From Larix sibirica (taxonomy: Eukaryota > Streptophyta > Pinopsida > Pinales > Pinaceae): 12,241 bases of DNA. This document shows, one piece after another, positions 1 through 8,669 of this stretch (within the stretch, counting starts at the first letter, position 1; each line of letters opens with the position of its first letter). Both the position numbers and the translations under genes were made by a program. Location of the stretch: assembly GCA_004151065.3 (NCBI GenBank), contig NWUY0300048566.1:1-12241 (forward strand). The letters are read 5' to 3'. Under the pieces are notes generated by a model. The model worked only from the letters and a program-made list of their open reading frames with translations. It searched no databases and was not told the origin of the DNA.

Positions 1-194
1 ATTTGTCCACTTTGCTTTCAACCAAACAAAATTTTAATTACAACATTTATTCATATGTATCTGGCCTTGTTTAAAATTCTGTTAGAGATCCCTCTCTGGA
101 GAGGAAGAAGCCACCTTACCTTTCTTGAAGTGTTTTTGTGGTTACCCCAGCTTGGATGTTTTTGCAACTTTAAGGTACGAATTGGGTGCTAACA
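1..194 (+). repeat. Probable right end (U5 side) of an LTR
   Basis: No coding signal is seen. Positions 16-79 resemble 9077-9135 near the end of block B: both run TTTCAACCAA, an A/T-rich stretch, then CCTTGTTTTA-like sequence. Both are followed by a short-range GAGG/CCCCAG-containing stretch. The segment ends with GTGCTAACA at 186-194, which is the inverse complement of TGTTAGCAC (present at 9212-9220), as expected for LTR termini of the TG...CA type. No convincing tRNA primer binding site follows, so the exact boundary is tentative. Confidence 0.45.
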
Positions 195-629
195 GATGCC
201 ATACCAAGGATTACATTGATTGGCCCTAATGTCATACAAGTTGTCGAGTGTGACTTGGGATTGGGACCCGTTGGTAGCATTATATATAGTCAGCTATATT
301 CTTATGGATGTATTCTCAGTCGACTAATGATTTCAACACCACTACATGGAACTTGGATCATCTTGACATGTGAATATGCGATAAATTGTTTTCATATCTT
401 CTACTTATAACGTATGTAGGTATCCCCCCTACCAGCAATTCTATCTATTTAAGCTAGAGATTATTCAGAACCCTAAACTTTCAACAGAGAGTCTGAAGAA
501 GAAGTTAAGTTTTCTTGGGAAACATATCATCAGTTAATACAAAGTCAGCCTTTAGTCGGTAGGTCATTGTCATCAGTAAGTAAAATAAATAATAATATTT
601 CAAGAAATATCAACGAGAATTATTTCAAT
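195..629 (+). other. Untranslated leader between LTR-like end and gag
   Basis: No recognisable coding sequence; the 74-codon open frame at 186-410 has no family features. A TATATATAG stretch lies near 281-289, and a TATTTAAG stretch at 446-453 with an A/T- and purine-rich tract after it could be a core promoter remnant. A short inverted repeat (GTAGG...CCTAC) lies around 415-431. The region precedes the gag ATG and is most simply the 5' leader, though part could still be LTR. Confidence 0.4.
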
Positions 630-2040
630 ATGGCTACCTCTCAAATACAATGTCCTATTTATGAAGGGGAAAAAGACCCCTTGAAACAGTGGTTTTTTTG
701 TGAAATGGCATGGGAAGCTAATGTTATTCTTGGTGAGAACAAAAAGATAGAAATGTTTGAAGGTGGTCTTCGTAAATGAGATCTCACCTAGTATATTAGA
801 TTTATATAAAAAGGACCAAAATCTAAACAAGAAATCAATAAGATATTTCTAGAGTTTTTTCGTACTTAGGATATCAAACACCTAGCTACTTAGAAACTCA
901 AATAAATAAGGAAAAGACTAGGAAAGTATGTATGAGAGTACGACAAAATATTTAAAGATTTACTGAGCCATATGCCATAAAAATGGATGAATCCATCCTC
1001 GTTCAGTGGCTTATTGTGGGATTACTACCATGAATCAAAATGCCTTTAAGTCTATATGAATTTACCTCTTATTTCAATGCCCTAACAAAATCACTCAAAG
1101 TCGAGTCGAATGTAGATTTTTTTGTCGGCCACATTGACTGCAAACTAGAAGAAAAAAATTATATAATGCAAAGTTCACTACCGACAACTTTCATTACATC
1201 ATAATGACCTACGGTGCATGACATGTTCATCTGAAGGCCATGCAAAATATTTATGTCGATTCGACGATTGCAGACAACATCAAGATGACATAATATCTCC
1301 CCCAGAAGAAAATTGGTATCTACATGAAGACTCAAGAGTTTTTGCAGAAGAAAGGAGGACTACAAGTTTTAAGATATCTCAAACAACATATTTCTATGAC
1401 ATTTGAAAAATATTTGAGCCACATACAATAGTTGAATGTATGTACAATGTTGACTCTATTAATCCAAACTAGTGTGGAATATGCTAAGCAACCCAACACA
1501 ACACAATTGAATGTATAAAAATTTTGAAGAACAAAAATAATTATAACATAATCTATCAGATGCAAACCATTGATCAATACAACTAGCGATACCAGGAGAA
1601 TAACAGAACCAATGAACACTGCAACAATGGATATAACCGACATGGAGGATATGAAGGTTATGGGCGCTACAACAATCGCGGGAACTTTCCTAATGGTCGT
1701 GCTAAACCAATATGTTTAATTTTCTTCAGTGAAGAACATGTGACTCTCGATTGTGCTTGGAAAGAAAAAAAACAAATCTCAAATTATGTACAAAATGTGG
1801 GGTGGGGGAGCATTCTCTAGAAGAATTCCCCATCATGCTTGATAAAATCATTAATAAAAAGAATGTTAATATTTTTTTTGGTGTACCAAAGCATGAAGTC
1901 TTGAATTATAAGAATCTACAAATTATTACAAGAAAAGGAACAAAAATTGTTCATGATAAACCTCAAGTCGAGAAGATTCAAAATAGAGGTACCAATTATC
2001 CCCAACCCCACCAACAAAAAGAAATTTTCAAAAATGCTTC
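630..2040 (+). pseudogene. gag: Gag polyprotein (capsid and nucleocapsid), broken
   Basis: Gag forms the virus-like particle and packages element RNA. The likely start is ATG 630 (MATSQIQCPIYEGEKDP); the open frame extends upstream to about 567 but only from a TTG. The protein opens like plant gypsy capsid domains, with a DP-x-x-W-like element and the KKIEMFEGGLRK block. Further capsid blocks follow in pieces: FLEFFRT-stop-DIKHLAT near 845-890, EYDKIFKDLL near 938-967, then a frame change to MDESILVQWLIVGLLP from 983. Nucleocapsid knuckles follow at 1215-1828. Stops occur at GLRK-stop (777), T-stop (868) and elsewhere. The tail from 1829 to 2040 is open, lysine/asparagine-rich and unassigned. 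Confidence 0.82.
1215..1828 (+). other. Three CCHC zinc-knuckle positions of the nucleocapsid, two damaged
   Basis: CCHC knuckles (C-x2-C-x4-H-x4-C) bind the packaged RNA. Knuckle 1 at 1215-1256 is complete: CMTCSSEGHAKYLC. Knuckle 2 at 1713-1754 reads CLIFFSEEHVTLDC; spacing is perfect but the second Cys is Phe (TTC at 1722). Knuckle 3 at 1787-1828 reads CTKCGVGEHSLEEF; the last Cys is Phe (TTC at 1826). Knuckles 1 and 2 share a frame and knuckle 3 is in another; an 8-A run at 1765-1772 lies between 2 and 3 and is the likely indel site. About 450 bp of poorly recognised, partly open sequence separates knuckles 1 and 2, with a glycine/tyrosine/arginine/asparagine-rich stretch just before knuckle 2. 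Confidence 0.7.
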
Positions 2041-2240
2041 ATAAATCTTTGAAGAATTATCTAAAAATGAAGATTCACAAGAATCCAAAAATAAAAATTT
2101 GAATGAGTTTCTTCAATTATTAACGAAGGATGATGCTTTTGCACGATTGATATATATAATGTATGTGATAAGAACAGGCACAAGCAATGAAAATATCCCT
2201 AAAATCCTATGCAGTCTTAATCAAAAAGAAAAAAATGGAT
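2041..2240 (+). other. Degenerate linker between Gag and protease
   Basis: Lysine-, glutamate- and asparagine-rich translation, broken by stops, with no recognised motif. It joins the Gag tail to the protease block and was probably coding in the ancestor. Confidence 0.4.
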
Positions 2241-2640
2241 ATTGATCATCTAGTCGACTTAGATGTCGACAGATATCAAATTCCAAAGGTCGTGCTTGAC
2301 TTTGGATCGAAAGAAAATGTAATGAATAGAACAATATGGGAATGACCAGGTCGACCACGACTACAAGAATCAATCATTTATCTTTAGCTTGTCGACCAAG
2401 GACTGATTGAACCCATTGGAGTCTAGAAAAATTCTAACATTGGAATCATAGGAATACAAATGCATATAGACTTTGAAATAATTGATCCAAAGGAAGGAAT
2501 GAAATCCGTCCTCGTACTAGTTGGTTGACCATGGGGTTGGAATATGAAAGCATCTATATCATTGGAAAAAGATAAAATAAAAATCAAGCGAGAGAGAAAG
2601 ATATTTATTGTATCGATATACCCATCCAAGGATAAACATG
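2241..2640 (+). pseudogene. Retropepsin-like aspartic protease, broken
   Basis: The protease cleaves the Gag-Pol polyprotein. In the frame beginning at 2289 the translation reads VLDFGSKENVMNRTIWE; D-F-G-S (2298-2309) sits where retropepsins carry their catalytic D-[ST]-G. Downstream blocks fit plant gypsy proteases: LVDQGLIEPIGV, then HIDFEIIDPKEG, then PWGWNMKASISLEKDKIKIK. The frame is continuous for about 350 bp but has stops after TIWE (TGA 2343), after IIYL (TAG), after EPIGV (TAG) and before PWG (TGA). These replace residues that are usually Arg, Gln or Trp, so each fits a single transition. Whether the Phe in DFGS is ancestral or a mutation cannot be told. Confidence 0.7.
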
Positions 2641-2699
2641 GGAACAACCAGATGAGAATGAAAGAGATATAATGAGACTATATCAGATAATGGAAAATA

Positions 2700-3440
2700 A
2701 TGAAGACTCAAACAAACCAAATGAATATGGGGAAATCCATTTGGGGTCACCTATGTCTATTGGAAAAAAATATGATTCATAACTATACAACTAGCTGATA
2801 GAAAATTCTGAATTACATGCAAGAGACTGCTAGTCAATAGAAGTTATATCATGAAGAACGGCAAGAACATGCTTTACAATATCCATCATACCAAAAATAT
2901 TTGAATTAAAAACAAGGGATTATTAGACCTTAAAACCAAATAATGTTGAAACAACCAATCTCCCATCGTTATGGTATAAAGAACAACCATCGCCAATCAT
3001 GTATATAGAGGAAGTATCTAAAAATATCGGTGGACACAGACAACTCCAAATCTTGGTCGAAACCATCAAAGGCTAAGCGGTTAGATGGTGGGATACACAT
3101 CAATCATGCATAAAAACATGGAAACTACATCTACCTACTTCATTAAAATATTTGGAAAAAAAGAAGATAACATCACAATCCCAAATACCCAAGTTTGTAC
3201 AAGGATTAGATCCTTAGGATCACATCGAGAAATGTCAAAAAGAGTGGAAAAGACTCAGATATAGAGATAAAAGGATATGTCCCCACTTACTTACCACCAC
3301 ATTGGATGTTCTACCAAGAAAATGGTATAATATGGAAGAGGCATGAGGTGAGACCTTTAATTGGCAAACACTTAAAGATATTTTTATCAAATATTTCACC
3401 TTTTTCCTGACGAAGAATCCCTGAAAGAAGTTGTCAGCAA
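2700..3440 (+). pseudogene. Second Gag-like (retrotransposon gag domain) segment between protease and RT
   Basis: From about 3065 one frame gives a helical, tryptophan-rich segment: RWWDTHQSCIKTWKLH, IPKFVQGLDP-stop-DHIEKC, QKEWKRLRYRDKRI, TTTLDVLPRKWYNMEEA, ETFNWQTLKDIFIKYF. This pattern (GxDPxDHxxxC, then W, then LPxxWYxxEE, then FxWxxLxxxFIxxF) resembles the capsid-type gag domain of plant retroelements. It is not related in detail to the first Gag at 630. The upstream part (2700-3060), with EYGEIHLGSPMSIGKKYDS and LKPNNVETTNLPSLWYKEQ, is probably the same coding unit but has more stops. Stops at 3074, 3212 and near 3343 each fit a transition. Its job is unknown. Confidence 0.6.
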
Positions 3441-3779
3441 GTAGAATAGTTCATTATGCAACCAGATAGAACTATTAATATAAATCGACCCAAGGAAAAT
3501 TTCAATATGATCACAACAACCATGAACCAATAAAACCCACGACTGACACGACTACAGACAAAAAATGACAACACTATTGGAAAAAGCTTCCGTTGGAAAA
3601 AAACCATCCTTGCATACAAAATCCAATCAAGTCAATACTAAAAATTGACATCGAAGAAAATATCGATGAATATGACCAAAAATATTTCCCCCCATCCTTC
3701 ATAGAATTTAAAGAGGGAGAACAAAATATTGATGAATCCAAAGAACCAGAATGGATAGATATGTAGATCAAAACAAAAG
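3441..3779 (+). other. Degenerate spacer before reverse transcriptase
   Basis: Plus-strand translations are acidic and asparagine-rich (for example DIEENIDEYDQKYFPPSFIEFKEGE near 3640-3720, split by a few stops elsewhere), without known motifs. Open frames on the minus strand here are Ser/Phe-rich shadows. Probably the connector between the Gag-like segment and RT. Confidence 0.4.
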
Positions 3780-4800
3780 AGTTCAACATCTCAAACAATG
3801 GAAAACCTAAGATTGATACAATTGGAGATTACTGGTCGGATCAACAAACAACTAAAATTGTCAATTTATTAAAGGAATATCAAGATGTATTTTCCCGTGA
3901 CTACACAGACTTGAAAGGACTAGTTCAGGAAATGGAAGAAATGAAAATTGACATTATGCCTGACGTCAAACCTATCAAGAAAAGACCTTATAAGCTAGCA
4001 CATAAATACAAGGATGTTGTCAAAAAGGAAATTGAAAATATGCTAGCTGCAGGGATCATATATCCCATTTATCAATTTGAATGGGTCAGCCTAATGGCCA
4101 TAAATTGAAGAAACATGACCCAAAATCCACTGAGAATCTTTGTCAACTTTCATGGTTTGAATAAAGTAACATTGACTAATCCTTTTCTAACACCATTTAC
4201 TGACAACATCATTAATGAAGTCGCAGGATATGAATGCTACTCCACTAATGGATTCTCAAGATATAACCAAGTGACTATAGCCAAAGAGGATGAACACAAG
4301 ACCACATTTGTCTATAAATTTGGTTCATTCACCTATAAGGTTATTCCATTTTTCCTAAAGAATGCCCTGGCTGTGTTTTCTAGAATTGTCATCAAAGCAT
4401 TGAATACTTATATAAAACAATGGATTTATACTTTGATGATTGGACAATATATACATTTCTAAGAGAAAATGTGCAGTGGCTTCTCATGATGCTAGAAATA
4501 TGTAGACAGATTGAACTATCACTCAATATTAAGAAATGCATTTTTTCCACACCAATTGGAATATTATTGGGACATATTGTCTGTAAAGTAGGTATAAAAC
4601 TGGATATACAAAAAATCAAAGTAATTCTATATTTGAAACCTCCAGTAAACCCTATGTAGGTTAGAATATTGTTGGGACACATAGGTTATTACAAAAAATT
4701 TATCCGATATTACTTTGACATGAATTTCCCACTAGAAGAACTTCTCAAGTTAAATATTAAATTCCAATGGACTCCAGAATGTCAGTAATCATTTGAGCTA
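3780..4800 (+). pseudogene. pol: Reverse transcriptase, catalytically dead
   Basis: RT copies element RNA into DNA. The domain starts with the gypsy linker LLKEYQDVFSRDYTDLKGL, then the fingers block KKRPYKLAHKYKDVVKKEIE and MLAAGIIYP. After a stop (TGA near 4106) come RIFVNFHGLN and ECYSTNGFSRYNQ. Motif A normally has Asp where this copy has Asn (AAT 4247-4249), and the following SGY is SRY. The FGSFTYKVIPFFLKNA block follows, then a frame change near 4400-4420. The YFDDW box is intact at 4429-4443, followed by LSLNIKKCIF, GILLGHIVCK and LKPPVNP. The thumb and connection continue in the same frame past a TAG near 4657 (GHIGYYKKFIRYY, LVEAPILRF). Loss of the motif A Asp removes a metal ligand, so the enzyme is inactive. 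Confidence 0.9.
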
Positions 4801-5220
4801 CTTAAAAGGAACCTGGTTGAAGCCCCAATATTGAGATTTCTACTCCGGTCCCCAAAATTCCGTGTGCACATTGATGTATCGAGTATTGTCATCGGAGCAG
4901 TACTCACACATCTAGGTGACGACGAGATAAATCATCCCAATGCATATGCTAGTTGGAATTTAAATAATCCAGAATGAAATTATTCTACTATTGAGCGTGA
5001 AGCATTAGGAATGATATTTTCCTTACAAAAATACATACACTACTTGTTAGCCATCCCATTTATATTCTTTACAAATCACCAAGAGTTGAAGTATTCGTCA
5101 TCAAACCACTACATCATGGTTGAATATGTAGATGGATTTTACTCTTTCAAGAATTTGAATTTGAAATACTAGTCCGAACTGGGACGACAAATATCAGGCT
5201 CGACCATTTTTAAAGGATAG
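4801..5220 (+). pseudogene. RNase H domain, catalytically damaged
   Basis: RNase H degrades the RNA strand of the RNA-DNA hybrid. The domain runs on from RT: FRVHIDVSSIVIGAVL gives the first acidic residue (Asp 4873-4875), NYSTIEREALGMIFSLQKYIHY gives the Glu (4993-4995), and IFFTNHQELKY has Asn (5074-5076) where the family has Asp in FTDH. A TGA just before NYST replaces an expected Arg (CGA). Near 5130 the frame changes, and the RWILLFQEFEFEI and DHF-stop-RIETGEDP blocks continue in the new frame; these match the usual RNase H tail and the tether to integrase. Confidence 0.85.
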
Positions 5221-5801
5221 AGACTGGGGAAGACCCAGTTGGAAGAGATGAAGAACTCCTCGACGCACACTTATTTAATATTGAAACTATACCAACAGAA
5301 CTAGCATATATAGCAAAATTCTTACAAGAAGGACAATCACCAACTGGAATGATGGAGAAAAAGAAAAAATCCTATCAATGAGGGTTGCACCCTATACTCT
5401 AATAAGTGGATTTTTATATAAATTTGGACCAGGTGTTGTCCTTCATCGATTTGTATGCGAACATGAAAGACAATCAATCATCGAGGAATCCCACTCAGGA
5501 TCCCAGGAGGACACTACTAGTCTGATACAACTACAAGGAAAATATTCCAGTCAGGATTATGGTGTTCAAATCTAAATAAATATTGTAAAGCATATGTCAA
5601 CAAATGCAATGGTGGAAATGCATGGGTCGATCACTGAAAAGACATGAAATGCCACTCATTTCCATAAATCACAGTCTCACATTTGAAATATGGGCAATAA
5701 ACTTTGTTATGCCATTCCCAAAACCAGGTTGGAGGATAGGTGCAAGGTATATTATCACTGTAGTTGAATACGTAACTAAATGGGAAGATGCTAAACTGGT
5801 C
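5221..5801 (+). pseudogene. Integrase, N-terminal and start of core, cut by gap
   Basis: Integrase inserts the DNA copy into the genome. After a tether (DEELLDAHLFNIETIP near 5250-5293) the segment from 5378 gives YTLISGFLYKFGPGVVLHRF and VCEHERQSIIEESHSG, the start of the His-His-Cys-Cys zinc-binding domain of gypsy integrases. The rest of that domain is poorly kept. From 5604 another frame gives RHEMPLISIN, FEIWAINFVMPFPKPGW, ARYIITVVEYVTKW. The first Asp of the DDE catalytic triad is Asn here (AAC 5700-5702, in WAIN where WAID is usual). The second Asp and Glu are not in the window, because the block ends at the N at 5802. The open frame that runs on past the N is not part of integrase. 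Confidence 0.88.
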
Positions 5802-5802
5802 N
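5802..5802. other. Assembly join (single N) between block A and block B
   Basis: Sequence identity to 11018 onward starts at the base immediately after this N, so the N is a contig boundary at a repeat rather than a miscalled base. The reading frame happens to stay open across it. Confidence 0.9.
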
Positions 5803-7026
5803 TTATGTCAGAGGTCTACTTCATTTTCTTCCAGAAAAGACTACCTAGGGTGCTTCCAGAAATGAAATATTTGTTGCAACCCTCCATGGAGAAAAGAGTT
5901 GGAGACTAGTTCCTATTTGGACATGGCATTGTAATTAGAGTCTATGGATTTTCCCATGCCCCTTATGTGTTACCTTCCTTCCTGACCCCCAGCATACTTA
6001 CCTTTGAATTCATAAGATAGAAATTGAGGGTCGAATGTGAACACTTCCTAGATGATAAGAAGTCCTGAGATATTAGTTTCCCATGAAAAATAGGCTCCAT
6101 CATTGTTAAGAGAAAGACTTCCCTCCCATACATTGAGCAGATGATGAGAGACATGGGATTCCAATCCAAGATAGCTATAGATTATGATCCTCATCATGTC
6201 ATTTAAGAAAGGAGGAAGGAAAGCAACAAAAAAGGTTATGAACATTTCGAACTTGCAATCTTGGCTGAGATGGCTAATTGGTTAGAATACCCTGACAAAG
6301 GATAGATGGAAGTAGAGGAGCAAGAGGCCTCAACCCCTTCAATATCCCAGGTCAATCCTGCATCATTAGTACCTATTTCCCCTACTCTACTACCATCAAT
6401 TTCAACAGCTGTGTCCCTCGCCATTAGTTTAGAGAAATCCAGCAAGCTGGGGGGCAGTGAGCCCATGGAGGTTGATGGTGATGGAGAAAGGGACCCAAAG
6501 AGGCAGAAGATAGAGAAGAGTGAGTAGCAATTAGTGATAGTGCAAACAGATCAACCCAAGAAGAAGAAAGGGAAGCTGCTGGTACTGCCTTTTGAATTCA
6601 AGGTGTATGTGTTTAATCAGACTCCCTCTGTGTTTGCACTACCTAGCAAAAGCAGGGCTGATTTGCTAGAAGAATATGAGGAGAGTCCATAAACAATATT
6701 AGAAGAAGCCAAGCTATATGCTGATGTGAGAAAAATGTCAAAGAAGGATGTATCTCTGGTGGCAAGCAGAAGCCTCACCCATAACACCCTCAGTCTTTCC
6801 TTGGCCATCAAAACCAAGGCCATCGAACTGAAAGTCAATCTGGAAGACATCCCCATGCCAAATATAATCAATTTACATAAAGATACTAGTGAAGTCATAT
6901 ATAAGAAGTTTCTAAAAGATGACCTAGATCTATCCAAAGTGCAGGTCAATAAAGACAAGGTCCAAAATCAACTAAGAATAGAGAAGATAGAGAATAAGTC
7001 CCTGAAAGCACAAGTAAAGAAGCACC
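5803..7026 (+). repeat. Near-identical direct repeat, first copy (partner 11018-12241)
   Basis: Offset is exactly 5215. The two copies read the same over about 1,224 bp apart from G6636 versus T11851 and G7019 versus A12234, judged by eye. They share the same in-frame stops, so the copying took place after the ORF had decayed, or both are reads of one locus or its alleles. The repeat begins directly after the N at 5802 and runs off the window end. Confidence 0.95.
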
Positions 7027-8417
7027 AAACTGCATTGTTAACAAATGAGACTGATGAAAACAAAAGAGCTAGCATACAGAAGTTGTTGGATGAGAAGGAC
7101 AAGACCATCTAGCAAATGAAGTCGAAGTTGAAACTTCCCTCCACTAAATTGGTAGATGCATCTGAGCTAGAGGAATAAAGGGAAAAGCTTCAAGGGAAGC
7201 TGACAGATTATGAAGCTAAGTTGTTGGGTTTTGAAGAGAAGGAAAAGAAATGGTAGGTAGATACGTCCATTTTGGTGGCCAATGAGAAGCTCTTAAAAAC
7301 ACAAGTTGAAGAGCTTGAAAAGAAGTAGAAGGAGAAGGAGCAGGATACGAGGAAGGAAATGGAAGGGCAAGACAAGGCTTAGGAAATGGATACTATAGAA
7401 ACACCTTCCATAGAGGCGGGGGATTTCTCCCTGGTAGGATCCATAGCCCAGGCTAGTCTAGAGGATGTAGAGGTAAACAAGTTGAAGAAATAGAATGCAA
7501 ATATGAGGACTCTACTGACTAATTCAGAAAAGGAAAAGGAGGCTTGGGAAACCAAGTACCAGGAAATGAAGGATGAATGTGATGAATTGACAAAGAAGGC
7601 TATAGGCCATATTTTACTTCAAGAGGCCAAGTAGGTGATTTGGGATAACATCATCACTAAAGCAAACAAACTGAGGTCCTTCCCAGATTTTTTCATAGAC
7701 AAAGAATCTGTGATAAAGTTGGAGAAGCTGGGTATGGAAACTGCAAATGAGAAGTTAAACAAGAAGCTTGCAAATCATGTTGAGAATGTTGTAAATTTCC
7801 TGAATGGCCTATATTAGGAAGAGGCTAGCACAACTGGTATAAAGGATAAAGTGTCCATTATTATCCGGGAAAAGAAAGTGATGCTTAAGCATCAACAAGT
7901 GAAGGCTGTCCAAAATGGAATTGATATCATGACCCAGTAGGAAAAAGGTCTCAGGGACATGTTTGATCCCTTATTTAAGAAGGGATTGCCTCTTTTCTGG
8001 GAAGAGGATGGCACCATGATCACCCAGGAAGAGTACCACAACATATTAACAGGGTGTAAGATGGACTATACTTATTTTGCAGGCATGGACCAGTTGTTGT
8101 CTAGCCAGACAATGGTAGAAAAATTAACCAGAGACTTTCAATTGAGCATGAGGTTCAGAGAAGCCTATGCACACCTCCATAATTAATCCTATAAAGACCA
8201 TACAAAAATGAGGGTGTTTCTCAAAGAGCTAGTGACGTCAGACTTTCCCAACGCCTAGCAATGGAAGCTCATCGAAAAGTATGGCAAGGCTAAGCTGAAG
8301 CTGCATGCATAAAGGATTCAAAGATCGCGGAAGCTGCGAGCTGGAGAAAGTGTTACGAAGGCATCCTATTTACTTTTTTTGATAATCTGTTGGTCCTGGT
8401 GTAAAAATGTCAAGTAA
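5803..8417 (+). pseudogene. 3' three quarters of an orphan coiled-coil ORF, stop-riddled
   Basis: One frame stays in register from 5805 to a likely natural stop TAA at 8415-8417, broken only by 20 stops (5907, 6018, 6066, 6084, 6204, 6303, 6525, 6690, 7110, 7176, 7254, 7326, 7380, 7491, 7632, 7815, 7938, 8184, 8256, 8310) and by no frameshift. The translation has a mixed helical part (5805-6300), a Ser/Pro-rich acidic stretch (6306-6480), basic clusters PKRQKIEKSE (about 6495-6524) and PKKKKGK (about 6555-6575) that could act in nuclear import or nucleic-acid binding, then a long charged coiled coil (about 6940-7600) rich in Lys, Glu and Leu. The C-terminal part (7635-8186) is helical with aromatic residues. 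No zinc knuckle, protease or polymerase motif is seen. The family is not recognised; a structural (Gag-like) role is only a guess. Confidence 0.65.
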
Positions 8418-8573
8418 ATTTGTAAAAAGGTAGCTTAGTCTATTTTTTTCACCGAGTCTTTCAATTTTGGGTTGTAACTAAATCTCAGTAGTGGCATATC
8501 TGTTAGCATAGGTGTCACTAGTTTTGTAACTATTTTTTGTTGGAGCAAGTCGAGCCTGAGGGCCATGAGGAGC

Positions 8574-8580
8574 TATAAAA
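8574..8580 (+). promoter_or_regulatory. TATA box of the LTR-like region
   Basis: TATAAAA in the context GAGCTATAAAAGCAATG. It lies 84 bp before the end of the run leading to AATAAA at 8664, a spacing usual for LTR promoters and their own polyadenylation signal. Start of transcription would be expected near 8605. Confidence 0.5.
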
Positions 8581-8663
8581 GCAATGTAATAGACTGACAA
8601 AGGGTTGAAACTTTTGGATCCCGTGAGTTCTCTCTATGTATAATGTTTTTTGAAAAACTATTT

Positions 8664-8669
8664 AATAAA
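8664..8669 (+). terminator. AATAAA polyadenylation signal
   Basis: AATAAA in TTTAATAAAGTC, about 250 bp after the likely end of the orphan ORF and 90 bp after the TATA box. It could end transcripts of the orphan ORF. Confidence 0.5.

Larger units (their letters stand above)
1..5801 (+). mobile_element. Degenerate Ty3/gypsy LTR retrotransposon, 3' end cut by assembly gap
   Basis: All domains of a gypsy-type gag-pol lie in order on the plus strand: Gag, zinc knuckles, aspartic protease, an extra Gag-like segment, RT, RNase H and integrase. Protease-RT-RNase H-integrase order is the Ty3/gypsy arrangement (Copia elements have integrase before RT). The copy is dead: coding passes through all three plus-strand frames, there are many stops, and catalytic Asp residues are replaced in three enzymes. 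The 3' part of integrase and the 3' LTR are absent because the block ends at the N at 5802. The 5' boundary is not seen; positions 1-194 may be the end of its left LTR. Superfamily assignment is firm; lineage is not resolved. Confidence 0.9.

Noticed and set aside
195-215. tRNA-iMet primer binding site after the LTR end
   Set aside because: CCATACCAAGG only resembles the site in reverse orientation; no TGGTATCAGAGC-like match in the plus strand.
6617-6958. 113-codon minus-strand open frame (also 11832-12173), and other minus-strand frames at 6236-6466, 1332-1643 and 3574-3798
   Set aside because: They lie opposite the orphan ORF or gag-pol and are Ser/Leu/Phe-rich shadows of Lys/Glu-rich coding; no motif or start signal.
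5803-8417. Reassigned genetic code (TAA/TAG read as Gln)
   Set aside because: TGA is also present in frame, CAG and CAA are still used, and the neighbouring plant-type gypsy element shows ordinary decay with frameshifts.
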